Of a stretch of DNA of 64,000 bases, positions 62,434 through 64,000 are shown piece by piece. A model generated the notes under the pieces. That model was not told where the DNA came from. It saw only the letters and a list, made by a program, of their open reading frames with translations, and searched no databases. Each line of letters opens with the position of its first letter. Positions within the stretch are counted from its first letter, which is position 1. The stretch comes from Bradyrhizobium septentrionale. Lineage in GTDB: Bacteria; Pseudomonadota; Alphaproteobacteria; Rhizobiales; Xanthobacteraceae. The position numbers and the translations under genes were made by a program. The stretch is from contig NZ_CP088285.1 of assembly GCF_011516645.4 (NCBI RefSeq), forward strand, positions 1,940,501 to 2,004,500, read 5' to 3'.

Positions 62434-64000
62434 CACCGTTCCAGGATGACCGTAAATGCTCGTGTGGGGTCCACGCGATTTGCGAGCCGTCGCGCGTGGC
62501 GCGCCGCCTCGATGACTGCCGGCGGCGGCTCTGGAATGCTCTCCAGACCACGCGCGAGCCAATCGACTGTAAGCGAGTAACAAGGCACGCCGCGCCAAAA
62601 TCCCTCGATCATGCACATCGTGGCTAAGCGAATATCGCGCCGGCTTCTTGCTCTATTTAGAAGATGACGCCCTAGAATGATTGGGCCATCTGGAATGCTT
62701 GGGAACCAGTGCACAATGTTGCGCAGCCATGGATCCCATTCCTCCTCTATAGAGCTGCTGCCAGAGACTGCGATCAATGCGCCAGCAACTGCTGCGAGAG
62801 GATTAGCGACCTTATCCTCTATGGCGTTGACCGCGTGTACTAGGAGGCGATGATCAAGTAGAACTGAGCTCTGTGTCATATCTCGCGAGCCCAGGAAGCC
62901 AAGAAGAGTCGACCATAGCGGATTGTCGACGACCATCGTGGTCATTGGCGTGTCACGATGTGCAGAACGATCGATCAACGCGTAGGATCGCCACTCCGAC
63001 CTGGCCACACTTGTCGGGATAGCGGCCAACTCTGATCGACGGCCCATCGTAATTCGAGCGAATGGAAAGCGGGGCCGAGATCGCTGGAATTCGAACGTCC
63101 TGACGAGACGATCCATGGTCAGCCAGCGCCGATCTTGAAGCGGGCGATCTGGCCGAGTTCTCTCGTCCCGAAAATCGAAACGAGCATACCGTTCGTCATC
63201 ATCGACATGATTGATTTTGATTGCCGGCGCGCGAGCGAAGACTGCACCGCGGATCATGCCAACGCCACCAAACGCTTCGACGACCACCTCAGACCCGCCC
63301 GCGGCCATCTGCACAGTCTCTGTCGAGGGGGGGTGGATCGCACCCGTCAACACTGCCGACACCAGCCATTCGTGCGGTGATTGAAAGGAATCGAAGATTA
63401 CCCTCGTTGTCTCTTGCTCCTGTACGGTTACATCTCGGGACTGAATGCGTCCGTCTGGTGTGTGCAGAGCGACTGTCACTTCGCCTGGTTCGATAGCGAT
63501 CCGGCCCACATCAAATTCACCCGTGGCGATCGGAAATGTGTAAGCGGGTGACTGGCGTGCATCGCGTCGTGTAATGCTCGCGACGCCGCCAATTCCGGTG
63601 TGATATTGGGAAGGAACTTCGATCTCTAAGATTGCTTGCGATCCAGGTGTTCTAACCTTTCGCAACGGCACCGGCTGCTGGTCAACCGTAATGAACAGGG
63701 AGGGCGCGCGAACTTTTGCTTTCGCAGATCCCAGACTCGCGGGACCACCTCGAGCATCAATCTCCAAAACGGACAATTCTTGAAATTTCCTAACGTGGAA
63801 CGGTGACTGGTTCGCTTTGCCTCTGATCGCGGGAGGAACGAGCGTTCCGTCAACCGAAACGTTAATGGTGCTGTCGGGCCATTTCGCGGGGTCTTTCAGC
63901 GTGATGTAGACTGGGACGTCTGTGAATTCGCCGGGAAACGTTATGTCAAATGATCCGGCGCAGCGTCCTGCTGGCGTTTGGGGCTTCTGGTCAGGCAAAC
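62433..64000 (-). CDS. Unknown protein coupled to the MBL-fold gene (cut by window edge)
   Basis: At least 521 residues, probably continuing past the window edge. N-terminal half is beta-rich, with AIKINHVDDDERYARFDFRD in the middle. C-terminal half is helical with LGFLGSRDMTQSSVLLDHRL, ANPLAAVAGALIAV and WDPWLRNIVHWFPSIPDGPI. It is translationally coupled to the MBL-fold gene, so the two act together. The C-terminal region recalls proteins found beside caspase-like peptidases, but I cannot name it. An upstream partner gene would lie beyond base 64000. Confidence 0.5.
   Translation of the reverse strand, partial: LPDQKPQTPAGRCAGSFDITFPGEFTDVPVYITLKDPAKWPDSTINVSVDGTLVPPAIRGKANQSPFHVRKFQELSVLEIDARGGPASLGSAKAKVRAPSLFITVDQQPVPLRKVRTPGSQAILEIEVPSQYHTGIGGVASITRRDARQSPAYTFPIATGEFDVGRIAIEPGEVTVALHTPDGRIQSRDVTVQEQETTRVIFDSFQSPHEWLVSAVLTGAIHPPSTETVQMAAGGSEVVVEAFGGVGMIRGAVFARAPAIKINHVDDDERYARFDFRDERTRPDRPLQDRRWLTMDRLVRTFEFQRSRPRFPFARITMGRRSELAAIPTSVARSEWRSYALIDRSAHRDTPMTTMVVDNPLWSTLLGFLGSRDMTQSSVLLDHRLLVHAVNAIEDKVANPLAAVAGALIAVSGSSSIEEEWDPWLRNIVHWFPSIPDGPIILGRHLLNRARSRRDIRLATMCMIEGFWRGVPCYSLTVDWLARGLESIPEPPPAVIEAARHARRLANRVDPTRAFTVILER

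Noticed and set aside
1..64000. CRISPR arrays, tRNA or rRNA genes
   Set aside because: No regularly spaced repeats of CRISPR type, no tRNA cloverleaf elements or rRNA sequence were recognised on reading through.

Overview
The window is a GC-rich accessory region, most likely from an alphaproteobacterium of the Rhizobiales (Bradyrhizobium, Rhodopseudomonas, Nitrobacter or a relative). The evidence is codon usage, the IS repertoire (IS66, IS21, IS110, IS3, IS630, IS1380 and an integrase-core element) and small families such as DUF3768 and DUF2130. There are no rRNA, tRNA, core metabolic or replication genes. It reads as a genomic island or megaplasmid segment made of defence genes, recombinases, secreted hydrolases and many gene remnants.

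Layout. 1-5.9 kb: the end of an amidohydrolase, a secreted zinc peptidase, a two-gene secreted/membrane pair, a broken ApeA-like HEPN gene and a second HEPN-like gene. 6.0-12.2 kb: a tight three-gene operon on the minus strand (FAD/NAD-binding effector, middle component, Rad50/SMC-like ATPase with a zinc hook). It matches the Lamassu-FMO type of anti-phage system, and an IS1380 element sits 4 bp before its first start codon. 14.4-20.2 kb: a DUF2130 protein, a small zinc-ribbon protein, an unknown gene, and a chimera of a gutted SF1 helicase with an unrelated C-terminus. 20.2-23.0 kb: an IS3 element split by an IS110 element. 23.4-29.0 kb: a gene with tudor-like repeats, small remnants, a second IS1380, an unknown gene and a SEC-C protein. 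29.2-37.1 kb: an ImmA/IrrE-DUF4411 (PIN) pair whose first gene is split by IS630 and by IS21, the IS21 being itself split by IS66; target duplications allow exact reconstruction. 37.2-42.9 kb: resolvase remnant, WGR, HNH and AbiU2-like HEPN genes joined by overlapping stop/start codons, then a GmrSD-like DUF262/DUF1524 gene. 43.0-45.8 kb: DUF2130 fragments around an IS3 element and a broken DUF5131 gene. 46.2-52.3 kb: a very short tyrosine recombinase, an unknown gene, two paralogous genes with hairpin leaders, a DUF3768 gene and a second IS66. 53-64 kb: an integrase-core transposon, a truncated metallo-beta-lactamase gene, an M4-like protease, secreted proteins including an S1/P1 nuclease and a DUF3616 protein, an exonuclease remnant, and an MBL-fold gene coupled to an unknown gene.

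The most unusual feature is a dispersed intergenic site, ACTGATAAG-N14-CTTATCAGT. Five copies (one degenerate) have exactly 14 bp between the arms. A sixth, more complex copy lies 13 bp before the short tyrosine recombinase. Where flanks are informative the copies face the same way (AA before, CG after), and they fall between genes or small gene sets. I propose that they are recombination sites that mobilise gene modules in an integron- or dif-module-like way. This is inference: no excision or integration product can be seen in one sequence.
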